Assembly (NCBI RefSeq): GCF_001667885.1
Contig: NZ_LZJW01000075.1
Span: forward strand, 62,001 to 126,000
DNA: 64,000 nucleotides
Reading direction: 5' to 3'
Source of the DNA: Mycobacterium scrofulaceum
Lineage (GTDB): Bacteria; Actinomycetota; Actinomycetes; Mycobacteriales; Mycobacteriaceae
The notes under the pieces are model-generated. The model ran no database searches, was not told the DNA's origin, and saw only the letters and a program-made list of their open reading frames with translations. The position numbers and the translations under genes were made by a program. Positions 38,467-48,205 of the stretch are shown here, in pieces. Each line of letters opens with the position of its first letter. The first letter of the stretch is position 1.

Positions 38467-39494
38467 TCCGCTTCGGGCCGCGACTCCGGCGTCTCGGTTC
38501 CGGCCTCCGGCGTCTCGGGTTGGGGCTCCGGCGATTCGGCCTGGGGTTCGGGCGTCTCGGCCTGGGGTTCCGGCGTCTCGGAAGTCGTTGCCGCCGAATC
38601 CGATTCGGCCTGTGGGCCATCGTCAGACTGGGCGTCCCCGGGCCGGGATTCCGCTTCCTCGGTCGGCGTGTCCGCAGCCTGCGGCTCCGAAGTCTCCGCC
38701 GGCGGCTCCACGACGTCGAGCACGCCGTCGTCGAAGGGCTCGTACATCGGCGAACCGGTGCCCGCCGGAGCCGGGGTGTCCGAGTGGGCGCCGCAACCGT
38801 ACTGCTTGTCCACGATCTGCCCGTCGGCCGACAGCTCGTTGCCGCACACGCCGAACATCGCGCCGAGGGATCCCGCCAACGGCAGGTAGAAGCCGCAGTC
38901 ACGGCACACGCGTTTGGTGGAGCGCGCCATCGGCGAGTCGGGACCGTGCTCTCCGGTGTGCCATCGTTCGGCCGCCTCGGCGCGGCCCAAGGCGCTCATG
39001 ACCCAGCGCCGGCCCAGCCCGATTTCGGCGGCGGTCTCGTCGACCTGCGGGTCGCCGCTGGCGGTGTAGCCGGGAACCAGCCGCGGGTCGTCGGCCGCGG
39101 GCGCCAGCAGGTCCCCGGGGCTCAAGTCCCCGGGCCGCACCCGCTGATCCCACGGGACCCACTCGGGCGCCAACAACGCCGTCGGACCCGGAATCAGCAC
39201 CACCTCGCTCACGGTGGCGTGGTCGGCGCCGGGATGGGCAGCGACCACGACGGCCCACTGCCAGCCCTGATAGCCGGGCAGATGAGCCAGAAACCGGTGC
39301 GTCGCGGCGGCCGGATCCTCGTAGCTGACGCCCAGGTAGTCGCCCACGGTCTCCGCGCCGCTGAACTCGACGACGGCGGCCCTGGCCTGGTCCACCGCGC
39401 CCGTCAGCACCGCGGCCAGCCCTTCCGGCCAGTCGGCCACGGTCGCGCCGGCGGATTGCTCGGTGGGTCCGGTCAAGGTGTCCTCTTTCTCCAT
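38463..39494 (-). CDS. DUF3027 protein with Pro/Glu repeat tail (Rv0877 orthologue)
   Basis: 343 residues from ATG 39494 (MEKEDTLTG); a GTG at 39524 is an alternative. The DUF3027 domain spans about residues 20-235 and includes a likely zinc-binding cysteine set (VCRDCGFYLPL, FGVCGNELS, QYGCGAHSD). The C-terminal 100 residues are acidic and disordered, ending in five 7-residue repeats of the type ETPEPQA (about 38475-38579). H37Rv Rv0877 is shorter (about 262), so the tail is extended here. Function unknown; divergent from the Rv0876c-like transporter. Confidence 0.88.
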   Translation of the reverse strand: MEKEDTLTGPTEQSAGATVADWPEGLAAVLTGAVDQARAAVVEFSGAETVGDYLGVSYEDPAAATHRFLAHLPGYQGWQWAVVVAAHPGADHATVSEVVLIPGPTALLAPEWVPWDQRVRPGDLSPGDLLAPAADDPRLVPGYTASGDPQVDETAAEIGLGRRWVMSALGRAEAAERWHTGEHGPDSPMARSTKRVCRDCGFYLPLAGSLGAMFGVCGNELSADGQIVDKQYGCGAHSDTPAPAGTGSPMYEPFDDGVLDVVEPPAETSEPQAADTPTEEAESRPGDAQSDDGPQAESDSAATTSETPEPQAETPEPQAESPEPQPETPEAGTETPESRPEAD

Positions 39495-39574
39495 TGCGGT
39501 TCCAATACTAGGTTGGCGAGCCACACCCCGTTACCTGCAGACGCTTGTCGTCGGCATAGGGGAGAATCTCCAAC

Positions 39575-41254
39575 GTGTCTGGACGGCGGCGTGACCATCC
39601 GGGCCGCGTGGCCTCCACTCCGGGTCGCCGGCCCCGCAATGGGGCTGGTGGTCAACATCCCGGCATGGCCAATTACCCCGCCGACGACGCCGCCGACCGG
39701 CGTACGCGCCGGCCACCGCCGATGCCGAGCGCGAATCGCTACCTGCCGCCGATCGGCGAGCATTCGCAGCCGGATCAGCACGACACCCCGCCCCCACGCC
39801 CCACCGGTGAACGGATCACCGTCACTCGCGCCGCCGCGCTGCGGAGCCGCGAGATGGGGTCGCGCATGTATTGGATGGTGCAACGCGCCGCGACCGCCGA
39901 CGGCGCCGACAAGTCCGGCCTGACCGCGCTGACGTGGCCGGTGGTGGCCAATTTCGCGGTGGACGCCGCAATGGCCGTGGCGCTGGCCAACACCCTGTTC
40001 TTCGCGGCGGCCACCGGCGAGAGCAAGGGCCGGGTCGCCTTGTACCTGCTGATCACCATCGCGCCGTTCGCGGTCATCGCGCCGCTCATCGGCCCGGCGC
40101 TGGACCGGTTGCAGCACGGCCGGCGGGTCGCGCTCGCCGGGTCGTTCGTCCTGCGGACGGCACTGGCGCTGGTGCTGATCCTGAACTACGACGGCGCCAC
40201 CGGCAGCTACCCGTCATGGGTGCTCTATCCGTGCGCGCTGGCCATGATGGTGTTCTCCAAATCGTTCAGCGTGCTGCGCAGCGCCGTGACGCCGCGGGTC
40301 ATGCCGCCGACCATCGACCTGGTGCGGGTGAACTCCCGGCTCACCGTGTTCGGTCTGCTCGGCGGCACCATCGCGGGCGGGGCGATCGCCGCGGGTGTGG
40401 AGTTCGTCTGCACCCACCTGTTCAAGTTGCCCGGCGCGTTGTTCGTCGTCATCGCGGTCACGGTCGTCGGCGCCTCGCTGTCGATGCGGATTCCGCGCTG
40501 GGTCGAGGTGACGGCCGGCGAGGTGCCCGCCACGTTGAGCTACCGCCAGGACAGCGAGCCGCAGCGGCGCAGCTGGCACAGAGAGGTCAAGAAGGTCGGC
40601 GGAACGCTGCGACAACCGTTGGGCCGCAACATCATCACCTCGCTGTGGGGGAACTGCACCATCAAGGTCATGGTCGGCTTTCTGTTCCTGTACCCGGCTT
40701 TCGTCGCCAAGGCGCATCAAGCCAACGGCTGGGTTCAGCTCGGCATGCTCGGGATGATCGGCGCGGCGGCCGGCATCGGCAATTTCGCCGGCAACTTCGC
40801 CGCGGCGCGCCTGCAACTGGGCCGCCCGGCCGTGCTGGTGGTGCGCTGCACGCTGGCGGTGTCGGCGGTCGCGCTGGCGGCGGCGGTGGCGGGCACGCTC
40901 GCGGCGGCCGTGATCGCCACCCTGGTCACCTCGGGCTGCAGCGCCATCGCGAAGGCCTCGCTGGACGCCTCGCTGCAGAACGATCTGCCCGAGGAGTCGC
41001 GCGCCTCGGGATTCGGGCGTTCGGAGTCGACGCTGCAGCTGGCCTGGGTGCTCGGGGGCGCGGTGGGCGTTCTCGTGTACACCGAGCTGTGGGTCGGCTT
41101 CACCGCAGTCACCGCCGTGCTGATCCTCGGGCTGGCGCAGACTCTCGTTAGCTATCAAGGGAATTCGCTGATCCCCGGACTCGGAGGTAACCGGCCCGTC
41201 ATGGTGGAGCAGGAAGGCGTCCGTCCCGGCCGCCCGGCGGTGGTGCCGGAGTGA
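39575..41254 (+). CDS. MFS-type integral membrane transporter (Rv0876c orthologue)
   Basis: 559 residues from GTG 39575, with GGGAG about 11 nt upstream; a start at ATG 39665 would give 529. A Pro-rich cytoplasmic N-terminus of about 100 residues precedes 12 helices, starting VVANFAVDAAMAVALANTLFF. The loop APLIGPALDRLQHGRRVAL resembles the MFS loop 2-3 motif. H37Rv Rv0876c is about 548. Substrate unknown. Overlaps the Rv0875c-like gene by 4 nt (GTGA). Confidence 0.88.
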   Translation: MSGRRRDHPGRVASTPGRRPRNGAGGQHPGMANYPADDAADRRTRRPPPMPSANRYLPPIGEHSQPDQHDTPPPRPTGERITVTRAAALRSREMGSRMYWMVQRAATADGADKSGLTALTWPVVANFAVDAAMAVALANTLFFAAATGESKGRVALYLLITIAPFAVIAPLIGPALDRLQHGRRVALAGSFVLRTALALVLILNYDGATGSYPSWVLYPCALAMMVFSKSFSVLRSAVTPRVMPPTIDLVRVNSRLTVFGLLGGTIAGGAIAAGVEFVCTHLFKLPGALFVVIAVTVVGASLSMRIPRWVEVTAGEVPATLSYRQDSEPQRRSWHREVKKVGGTLRQPLGRNIITSLWGNCTIKVMVGFLFLYPAFVAKAHQANGWVQLGMLGMIGAAAGIGNFAGNFAAARLQLGRPAVLVVRCTLAVSAVALAAAVAGTLAAAVIATLVTSGCSAIAKASLDASLQNDLPEESRASGFGRSESTLQLAWVLGGAVGVLVYTELWVGFTAVTAVLILGLAQTLVSYQGNSLIPGLGGNRPVMVEQEGVRPGRPAVVPE

Positions 41255-41739
41255 AACGCAGTGTGGCCGTGCTACTGGCCGGCCTGATGACCCTGGCGTG
41301 CGTGGCCGTCGGTGTGGGTACCTGGCTGCTGGTGCGCCCGTCCGGTCCCCAGCGCCCCGAGATCAGCGCGTACTCGCACGGCCACCTCGCCAGGGTGGGG
41401 CCGTACCTCTACTGCAGCGTGCTCAACCTCCAAGACTGCGACACGCCCCAGGCCCAGGGCGAGCTGAAGGTCAGTGAGCGCTACCCGGTGCAGCTTTCGG
41501 TGCCCGACGCGATCTACCGGGCACCGTGGCGGCTGCTGCAGGTCTATGAGGACCCGACCAACACCACCAGCACCATCTTTCGGCCGGGCACCCGGTTCGC
41601 GGTCACCATCCCGCCGGTCGACCCGCACCGCGGGCGCATGGTTGGGATCGTGGTGCAGTTGCTGACACTCGTCATGGATCCCGCTGGTGAGCTGCGGGAC
41701 GTTCCGCACGCGGAATGGTCAGTGCGTCTTAGTTATTGA
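41251..41739 (+). CDS. Exported protein DUF2771 type (Rv0875c orthologue)
   Basis: 162 residues, as in H37Rv. N-terminal signal (MKRSVAVLLAGLMTLACVAVGVG) contains a possible membrane anchor or lipobox-like LAC. The mature part has two cysteines (YCSVLNLQDC) likely paired outside the cell. It overlaps the upstream transporter gene (GTG start in GTGA), so the two are co-expressed and may cooperate at the membrane. The DUF2771 name is from memory; function unknown. Confidence 0.82.
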   Translation: MKRSVAVLLAGLMTLACVAVGVGTWLLVRPSGPQRPEISAYSHGHLARVGPYLYCSVLNLQDCDTPQAQGELKVSERYPVQLSVPDAIYRAPWRLLQVYEDPTNTTSTIFRPGTRFAVTIPPVDPHRGRMVGIVVQLLTLVMDPAGELRDVPHAEWSVRLSY

Positions 41740-41747
41740 GCGCCGAG

Positions 41748-42752
41748 TTAGGCACCGTGCCCGGCGGGCACCCGCTCCCCTTCGACCGGTGGCCCCGGAG
41801 GCGTGCCGTCGCCGAACGGCTTGCCGCCCAGCGCTTCCCGGCCATGCGGTGACAGCCAGTTCGACAGGTCCGGCCCCTTGGGCACGATGCCGGTGGGATT
41901 GATGTCGGCGTGCACGATGTAGTAGTGCTGCTTGATCTGCACGAAGTCGACCGTGTCGCCGAACCCGGGGGTCTGGAACAGGTCGCGCGCATAGGCCCAC
42001 AACACCGGCATCTCGCTCAGTTTGCTTCGGTTGCATTTGAAATGGCCGTGGTAGACCGGGTCGAAGCGGGCCAGCGTGGTGAACAACCGCACGTCGGCCT
42101 CGGTTATGGTGTCGCCCACCAGGTATCGCCGATCGGCCAGGCGGTCGCTGACCCAATCCAACGCGTCGAACAGCCGGTCGTAGGCCGCGTCGTAGGCCTG
42201 CTGCGAGCCGGCGAAGCCGCACCGGTACACCCCGTTGTTGATCTCGGTGTACACCCGCTTGTTCACCTCATCGATCTCGGCGCGCAGTCGCTCGGGGTAC
42301 AACTCCGGCGCGCCCTCGCGGTGGTAGGCGGTCCATTCCGTGGAGAAGTCCAGGGTCATCTGCGCGAAGTCGTTGGTGACGACCGCACCGGTGGGCACGT
42401 CGACGATCGCGGGCACCGTGATGCCCTTGGGGTAGTCGGGGAAGCGCTTGAAGTAGGCGTCCTGCAGCCGAGGAATCTTCAAGACGGGGTCCACACCCCC
42501 GGGGTCGAGATCGAACGTCCAGCTGCGCTCGTCGTGCGTGGGGCCGCAAAACCCAATGGACAGAACGCTTTCCAGGCCCAGCAACCGACGGACGATGATG
42601 GCGCGGTTGGCCCAGGGGCAGGCGCGCGCGACGATCAGCCGGTACCTACCGGGCTCCACGGGGTAGCCGTCGCGCCCGTCCGCGGTGACGCGGGTGGTGA
42701 TGTAATTGGTGTCCCGGTTGAAGTCACCTTTTCCGGCGACGTAGGCGGCCAT
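41748..42752 (-). CDS. Glutathionyl-hydroquinone reductase-like protein (Xi-class GST, YqjG/ECM4 family)
   Basis: 334 residues, normal for the family. The N-terminal thioredoxin fold has the catalytic Cys45 in VARACPWANRAIIVRRLLGL and GFCGPTHDERSWTFD. The helical C-domain includes NDFAQMTLDFSTEWTA, INNGVYRCGFAGSQ-like YTEINNGVYRCGFAGSQQAY, and the ITEADVRLFTTLARFDPVY motif. Characterised enzymes reduce S-glutathionyl-hydroquinones. Mycobacteria make mycothiol rather than glutathione, so the thiol partner here is open. It follows cspB by 47 bp on the same strand and occupies the place of fadE10/PE_PGRS15 in H37Rv. Confidence 0.9.
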   Translation of the reverse strand: MAAYVAGKGDFNRDTNYITTRVTADGRDGYPVEPGRYRLIVARACPWANRAIIVRRLLGLESVLSIGFCGPTHDERSWTFDLDPGGVDPVLKIPRLQDAYFKRFPDYPKGITVPAIVDVPTGAVVTNDFAQMTLDFSTEWTAYHREGAPELYPERLRAEIDEVNKRVYTEINNGVYRCGFAGSQQAYDAAYDRLFDALDWVSDRLADRRYLVGDTITEADVRLFTTLARFDPVYHGHFKCNRSKLSEMPVLWAYARDLFQTPGFGDTVDFVQIKQHYYIVHADINPTGIVPKGPDLSNWLSPHGREALGGKPFGDGTPPGPPVEGERVPAGHGA

Positions 42753-42799
42753 GGTGACAATTCTGCCCCAGCCTTACGCCCAGGCCCGGCGGCGGCGAA

Positions 42800-43213
42800 C
42801 TAAGCGTCGAGCTCGCGGGCGACCGCGCGAACCACTTCCGACACCCGTCGAGCCGTCTTGCGGTCCGGGTAGCGGCCCTTGCGCAGCTCGGGCTGCACGG
42901 CGCTCTCCAGCAACGTGATCATGTCCTCGACCATGCCGTGCAGTTCGTCGGGGCTGTGCTTGTGCTCGGCGGGCGTCTCGCGGCGGCCCTGCGCCTTGGT
43001 GAGGCTGGGCGGCGGCTCAATCAGCTTGAGGCTCAGCGCCTGAGGGCCGCGCCGCCCGGAGGCGATGCCGAACTCCACGCGCTGGCCCGCTTTGAGCCCC
43101 TCGACCCCGGCGGGCAACGCCGACGAGCGGACGTACACGTCCTCGCCGTCCTCTTGCGACAGGAAACCAAACCCCTTGTCGGCGTCGTACCACTTAACCT
43201 TGCCGGTCGGCAC
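42800..43213 (-). CDS. cspB: Cold-shock-domain protein CspB (Rv0871 orthologue)
   Basis: 137 residues. The cold-shock domain fills residues 1-65 ([32 protein letters not shown]) with RNP1 KGFGFLSQ and RNP2 VYVRSSAL. A conserved C-terminal extension of about 70 residues ([27 protein letters not shown]) is typical of the long mycobacterial form. Binds single-stranded RNA or DNA. GTG 43213 is chosen (MPTGKVKW); GTG 43222 is an alternative. Likely co-transcribed with the downstream GST-like gene. Confidence 0.92.
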   Translation of the reverse strand: MPTGKVKWYDADKGFGFLSQEDGEDVYVRSSALPAGVEGLKAGQRVEFGIASGRRGPQALSLKLIEPPPSLTKAQGRRETPAEHKHSPDELHGMVEDMITLLESAVQPELRKGRYPDRKTARRVSEVVRAVARELDA

Positions 43214-43375
43214 TGCTCTCACCTGCTTGTCTAACGGATCAATAGAATGGCCAACACAATAAGCGTCCCGCCTGCGCAGGACGCCGTTTGGTCCTTGATC
43301 CTACTCGGATGCTCGCCTGAGGAGCACCCCCGTTATTGCCCACTCGGTACGCTGGGCAGTACCGGTGGAGGAGAT

Positions 43376-43774
43376 ATGCGCCTGATCCTGAACATCATCT
43401 GGCTCGTGTTCGGCGGCCTGTGGATGGCCGCCGGATACCTGCTCGCGGCGCTCGTCAGCTTCTTGCTGATCATCACCATCCCCTTCGGCTTCGCGTCGCT
43501 GCGCATCGCCTCCTACGCGCTGTGGCCGTTCGGGCGCACCATCGTCGACAAGCCGACCGCCGGCACGGGCGCGCTGATCGGCAACGTCATCTGGGTGCTG
43601 CTGTTCGGATTGTGGCTGGCGATCGGCCACGTGGTCAGCGCGCTGGCGATGGCCGTCACGATCGTCGGCATTCCGCTGGCGCTGGCCAACCTCAAACTGA
43701 TCCCCGTGTCGTTGATGCCGCTGGGTAAGCAGATCGTTCCGGTCAGCTCGCCTTCCCAGGTGATGGCCGCATGA
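43376..43774 (+). CDS. YccF-domain inner-membrane protein (Rv0870c orthologue)
   Basis: 132 residues; ATG preceded by GTGGAGGAGAT. Two copies of the YccF domain: LNIIWLVFGGLWMAAGYLLAAL...FGFASLRIASYALWPFGRTI and IGNVIWVLLFGLWLAIGHVVSAL...GIPLALANLKLIPVSLMPLGK. The repeats have near-identical layout, which is normal for the family. Function unknown. Its stop overlaps moaA2 (ATGA), placing it at the head of the moaA2-moaD2 operon. Confidence 0.9.
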   Translation: MRLILNIIWLVFGGLWMAAGYLLAALVSFLLIITIPFGFASLRIASYALWPFGRTIVDKPTAGTGALIGNVIWVLLFGLWLAIGHVVSALAMAVTIVGIPLALANLKLIPVSLMPLGKQIVPVSSPSQVMAA

Positions 43775-44844
43775 CGCTGACCGCGCTGGGTGTGCCGACG
43801 GTGCCGGGCCGCGCCGCCGCCGCGCCTGACGCGCCGACCGCGGGCCCGCTGGTGGACACCTACGGACGGGTCGCCACCGATCTGCGGGTCTCGCTGACCG
43901 ACCGCTGCAATCTGCGCTGCAGTTACTGCATGCCGGCCGAGGGCCTGGATTGGCTGCCCGGCGAGCAACTGCTGCGGCCCGACGAGCTGGCCCGCCTGAT
44001 GCACATCGCGGTCACCCGGTTGGGCATCACCAGCGTGCGGTTCACCGGTGGTGAACCCTTGTTGGCGCGGCACCTCGAAGAGGTCGTCGCGGCGGTCGCC
44101 GGTCTGCGGCCACGCCCGGAAATCTCGTTGACCACCAATGGCGTCGGGCTGGCGCGGCGGGCCGCCGGGCTCGCCGCGGCGGGGCTGGACCGGGTCAACG
44201 TGTCGATGGACAGCGTGGATCGCGACCACTTCGCGGCGATCACCCGCCGGGACCGGCTCGGCGATGTGCTGGACGGCCTGGCCGCGGCCCATGACGCCGG
44301 CTTGACGCCGGTCAAGGTGAACGCGGTGCTCGACCCCGTCACCGGGCGGGAGGACGTCGTCGAACTGCTGCGGTTCTGCCTCGAGCGCGGCCACCAACTC
44401 CGGGTGATCGAGCAGATGCCGCTGGACGCCGGGCACCAATGGCGGCGGGGCGCCGCGCTGAGCGCCGACGACGTGCTCGACACGCTGCGCCCCCACTTCC
44501 GGCTCCGTCCCGACCCGGCGCCGCGCGGTTCGGCGCCCGCCGAGCTCTGGCTGGTCGACACGGGCCCGGGCACGCCGAGCGGAAAGTTCGGCGTCATCGC
44601 GTCGGTTTCGCATGCCTTCTGTTCCGCCTGCGATCGCACTCGCCTTACCGCCGACGGCCAGGTGCGCAGCTGCCTGTTCTCGGCTGAGGAGACCGATCTT
44701 CGGACCCTGCTGCGCACCGGCGCGTCCGACGACGCGATCGAGGCGTCGTGGCGGGTCGCGATGTGGGGCAAGCCCGCCGGTCACGGGATCAACGACCCGA
44801 GCTTCGTCCAGCCCGACCGTCCGATGAGCGCGATCGGTGGCTAG
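43771..44844 (+). CDS. moaA2: GTP 3',8-cyclase MoaA2 (molybdopterin biosynthesis)
   Basis: 357 residues. The radical-SAM cluster is CNLRCSYC with Cys46, 50 and 53; GGEPLL follows. The C-terminal [4Fe-4S] cluster lies in SHAFCSACDRTRLTADGQVRSCLF. It uses SAM to convert GTP to 3',8-cyclo-GTP, with MoaC completing cPMP. The usual C-terminal GG is present (ends MSAIGG). Translationally coupled to the YccF gene before it and overlapping moaD2 after it. Confidence 0.96.
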   Translation: MTLTALGVPTVPGRAAAAPDAPTAGPLVDTYGRVATDLRVSLTDRCNLRCSYCMPAEGLDWLPGEQLLRPDELARLMHIAVTRLGITSVRFTGGEPLLARHLEEVVAAVAGLRPRPEISLTTNGVGLARRAAGLAAAGLDRVNVSMDSVDRDHFAAITRRDRLGDVLDGLAAAHDAGLTPVKVNAVLDPVTGREDVVELLRFCLERGHQLRVIEQMPLDAGHQWRRGAALSADDVLDTLRPHFRLRPDPAPRGSAPAELWLVDTGPGTPSGKFGVIASVSHAFCSACDRTRLTADGQVRSCLFSAEETDLRTLLRTGASDDAIEASWRVAMWGKPAGHGINDPSFVQPDRPMSAIGG

Positions 44845-45124
44845 CCCCGTGGGTCAGGCCGTCCACCAAGACGGGATTCAGGTGACGGTGCGCTACTTCG
44901 CGGCCGCGCGGGCGGCGGCGGGAGCCGAGTCGGAGACGCTGGTGGTTCGGCCCGGCACCACGGTGGCCGAGCTGGTCGAGCGCCTCGCCGTGCGTGGCTC
45001 CCAGCTGGCCGCGGTGTTGGGGAGATGTTCCTACCTGTGCGACGGGATCGCCGTCCGCGACGAGACCGTCCCGTTACGAACCGGAAACACGATCGACGTT
45101 CTACCCCCGTTCGCCGGCGGGTGA
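44837..45124 (+). CDS. moaD2: Molybdopterin synthase small subunit MoaD2
   Basis: 95 residues from GTG 44837 (GTG 44849 is possible). Ubiquitin-like beta-grasp: IQVTVRYFAAARAAAGAESE, TTVAELVERLAV, TIDVLPPFAGG. The C-terminal Gly-Gly is the site of thiocarboxylation needed to pass sulphur to cPMP. Works with MoaE2 (46447-46872). Overlaps moaA2 by 8 nt. Confidence 0.94.
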   Translation: MASPVGQAVHQDGIQVTVRYFAAARAAAGAESETLVVRPGTTVAELVERLAVRGSQLAAVLGRCSYLCDGIAVRDETVPLRTGNTIDVLPPFAGG

Positions 45125-45127
45125 AAC

Positions 45128-45143
45128 TGTGAAATATCTCACG
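45128..45143 (+). promoter_or_regulatory. Crp (Rv3676-type) binding site in the rpfA promoter region
   Basis: TGTGA-AATATC-TCACG matches the cAMP-receptor consensus TGTGA-N6-TCACA at 9 of 10 conserved positions. It lies just after moaD2 and upstream of the rpfA leader. rpfA of M. tuberculosis is a reported direct target of the Crp homologue Rv3676, so the site has precedent. GTAACG and AACG repeats right after it (45143-45160) could be MtrA sites; that is a guess. Confidence 0.7.
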
Positions 45144-45213
45144 TAACGGAAAGATAACGGCGTAATCACGCTCCGATATCGGGTGCGATGACCTGCGTGG
45201 ATGCCGGGTGTCT

Positions 45214-45284
45214 GGCGCGTTTTCCCAGATGGCCGAGAGGGAAACGCCGGGTTTCGCAGAACGTGACGGGACCAACAGAACCCG
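45214..45284 (+). other. Structured rpfA leader segment upstream of the riboswitch
   Basis: Two potential RNA hairpins precede the aptamer: CCC/GGG-centred GGCG...TTTTCCC (45214-45226) with GGGAAACGCC (45239-45248), and GGGTT (45249-45253) with AACCC (45279-45283). No ORF of note is seen. The distance from the Crp site to the rpfA start (over 400 bp) indicates a long 5' leader. Confidence 0.4.
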
Positions 45285-45340
45285 CTACCTTTCTCCGAAG
45301 GCACGCCAAGACAACCGAATTGGCGAACCTCCCCTCCTAT

Positions 45341-46369
<1,029 letters not shown>

Positions 46370-46387
46370 GGCCGCCCGTCAGACTGC

Positions 46388-46426
46388 CCGGCACGCCTCG
46401 AACGTTTGCGCTTCGGGGCGTGCCGG
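46388..46426. terminator. Hairpin terminator between rpfA and moaE2
   Basis: CCGGCACGCCTCGAA (46388-46402) pairs with TTCGGGGCGTGCCGG (46412-46426), 14 of 15 positions plus one wobble, with a 9-nt loop. No U-tract follows, as is common in mycobacteria. It lies between convergent rpfA and moaE2 and can act on both. Confidence 0.7.
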
Positions 46427-46446
46427 CATTCCAATCGCTTACGCCG

Positions 46447-46872
46447 TTACGCCGAACCCACCCATTCTTCGGTTCCATCGTCGAAGAACTGGTGCTTCCA
46501 TACCGGTAGCCGCGCCTTGATCTCGTCGACCAGCAAGGCACAGGTCTCGAACGCCGCCTGACGGTGATCGGCGGCGACGGCGGCCACCAGCGCGGCCTCC
46601 CCGATGCGCAGGACACCGATTCGGTGACTGGCCGCGACGGCGCGCACCCCGGTCGACTGCTCCGCGACGTCGGAGACCACCTTGGCCAAAACCTGTTCTG
46701 CAGATGGATGTGCGGAATACTCCAGCCGCACGACCCGCCGCCCGCCGTCGTGGTCGCGAATCATGCCGACGAAGCCGACGACGGCGCCCGCCGACTGATG
46801 GGCCACGAGCTCTTCGTGCTCGGCCAGGAAGATCGGGTGATCGGTCATGGCCGCGCGGACGACGAGCGTCAT
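46447..46872 (-). CDS. moaE2: Molybdopterin synthase large subunit MoaE2
   Basis: 141 residues, as in H37Rv. Motifs are [24 protein letters not shown] (VRxH-like loop), [24 protein letters not shown] and the active-site lysines in [17 protein letters not shown]. It inserts dithiolene sulphur from MoaD-thiocarboxylate into cPMP. ATG overlaps the mog stop by 4 nt. moaC2-mog-moaE2 form one leftward operon. Confidence 0.95.
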   Translation of the reverse strand: MTLVVRAAMTDHPIFLAEHEELVAHQSAGAVVGFVGMIRDHDGGRRVVRLEYSAHPSAEQVLAKVVSDVAEQSTGVRAVAASHRIGVLRIGEAALVAAVAADHRQAAFETCALLVDEIKARLPVWKHQFFDDGTEEWVGSA

Positions 46873-47351
46873 CGCTGGTGGTCTCCACCGGCCAGTTGAT
46901 CCAACGCGTGATCGAGCACGTCGGCGAGCACGCCCAGGCCGTCGCGCACCCCGCCGGGCGAACCCGGCAGGTTGACGATCAGGGTCCGTCCCGCCACACC
47001 ACACACCCCGCGCGACAACACCGACGTCGGCACCTTCGGCAGCCCCGACCGGCGGATGGCGTCGGCCAGACCCGGGATCATGTAGTCCAGCACCGCGACG
47101 GTCTGGTCGGGCGTGCTGTCGGTGGGCGAGATGCCGGTGCCGCCCGACGTGATGACGACGTCGACGCCGTCGTCGACACCCTTGCGCAGGGCCGCGCCGA
47201 CCGGCTCGCCGTCGGCGACCACCTCCGGCTCGGCCAACGAAAACCCCCGCTCGCCAAGCCATTCCGCGATGATTGGGCCGCAGCGATCGTCATACACCCC
47301 CGCCGACGCGCGGGTCGAGGCGATGATGACGCGGGCGGATCGGGCGCCCAT
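46869..47351 (-). CDS. mog: Molybdopterin adenylyltransferase-like protein Mog
   Basis: 160 residues from ATG 47351, which shares one base with the moaC2 stop (TGATG). MoCF_biosynth features are [39 protein letters not shown] and [16 protein letters not shown]. It adenylates molybdopterin before molybdate insertion. GTG at 47354 or 47363 could extend it by a few residues; 160 matches H37Rv. Confidence 0.93.
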   Translation of the reverse strand: MGARSARVIIASTRASAGVYDDRCGPIIAEWLGERGFSLAEPEVVADGEPVGAALRKGVDDGVDVVITSGGTGISPTDSTPDQTVAVLDYMIPGLADAIRRSGLPKVPTSVLSRGVCGVAGRTLIVNLPGSPGGVRDGLGVLADVLDHALDQLAGGDHQR

Positions 47352-47878
47352 CACCGCACCCACGTTCCGGTCTTGCCGCCTTCCTTGCGCAGCACCCGGA
47401 TGTCGTCGAGGCGCGCGGCGGGATCCACGGCTTTGATCATGTCGTACAGCGTCAAACCGGCCACACTGACGGCGGTCAGTGCCTCCATCTCCACCCCCGT
47501 GCGGTCGGTGCTGCGGACGGTCGCGATGATCTTGATGTCGGCGGGCCCCACGGTGAAATCCACGTCGACCCCCGTGAGCGCCAGCTGGTGGCAGAGCGGG
47601 ATCAGCTCACTGGTCCGCTTCGCGGCGAGGATGCCCGCCACGCGGGCGGTGGCCAGCGCGTCGCCCTTGGGCAGACCTCCGGCCGAGATCAGCTCCACCA
47701 CGTGCGGGGAAGTATGCAAGGCACCCGCGGCCACGGCGGTCCGTTTGGTGGTTCCCTTTTCGCTGACATCGACCATGTGCGCCGCGCCGCGGTCGTCGAG
47801 GTGTGACAGCGCGCCGGGGCCGGATTCTCCGGATGCCCAGGTGGCCGGGGGCTTAGCGGCCTCAGAGGCCTTAGCCAT
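47351..47878 (-). CDS. moaC2: Cyclic pyranopterin monophosphate synthase MoaC2
   Basis: 175 residues. MoaC core motifs are LSHLDDRGAAHMVDVSEKGTT, KGDALATARVAGILAAKRTSELIPLCH and TGVEMEALTAVSVAGLTLYDMIKA, with the catalytic Lys/Asp in the last. It converts the MoaA product to cPMP. First gene of the moaC2-mog-moaE2 operon; the Rv0863-like gene lies 8 nt upstream, also leftward. Confidence 0.95.
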   Translation of the reverse strand: MAKASEAAKPPATWASGESGPGALSHLDDRGAAHMVDVSEKGTTKRTAVAAGALHTSPHVVELISAGGLPKGDALATARVAGILAAKRTSELIPLCHQLALTGVDVDFTVGPADIKIIATVRSTDRTGVEMEALTAVSVAGLTLYDMIKAVDPAARLDDIRVLRKEGGKTGTWVR

Positions 47879-47886
47879 CCTGGCGC

Positions 47887-48096
47887 CTACCGGTTAACGA
47901 CGGTGACCGGGTGCAGGTAGGGCAGGTCAGCGGAGGGCAGCGGGAACACCAGCTCGCCGAACGGCGACAACGCGCCCGTCCGGTCGGTCACAAGTTCGCT
48001 CACCGCGTGGTCGTCCGGGTCCGTCGTCGGCCACCCGTTGTCGACATACCTGGTTTTGCGGGCTTTGCCCTCTGCAGTGTCAGCCACGACGTCCAT
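47887..48096 (-). CDS. Small conserved protein, Rv0863-like
   Basis: 69 residues from ATG 48096. The sequence [20 protein letters not shown] and the tail [17 protein letters not shown] look conserved and match what I recall of Rv0863 (93 residues, longer N-terminus). No known domain. It is directly upstream of moaC2 in the same direction, so may be co-transcribed. Start uncertain. Confidence 0.7.
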   Translation of the reverse strand: MDVVADTAEGKARKTRYVDNGWPTTDPDDHAVSELVTDRTGALSPFGELVFPLPSADLPYLHPVTVVNR

Positions 48097-48205
48097 TCTG
48101 ACAGGTCGCTCTTGCGCGTGTCGTGCAAGACCGGCACTTCGCCCGAGGAGGCGCCGGTGATCGTTGTCTACGTGCCACCCGCCGACTGTTTTACGCTGGT
48201 CAGCA

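Noticed and set aside
43223..43770. Moco riboswitch upstream of moaA2
   Set aside because: moaA2 directly overlaps the YccF gene, leaving no leader, and no conserved aptamer pattern was seen upstream of that gene.
48110..48130. TCTTGC...GCAAGA inverted repeat between the Rv0863-like and Rv0862c-like genes
   Set aside because: Six-base arms with a 9-bp spacer are too weak on their own to call an operator or terminator.
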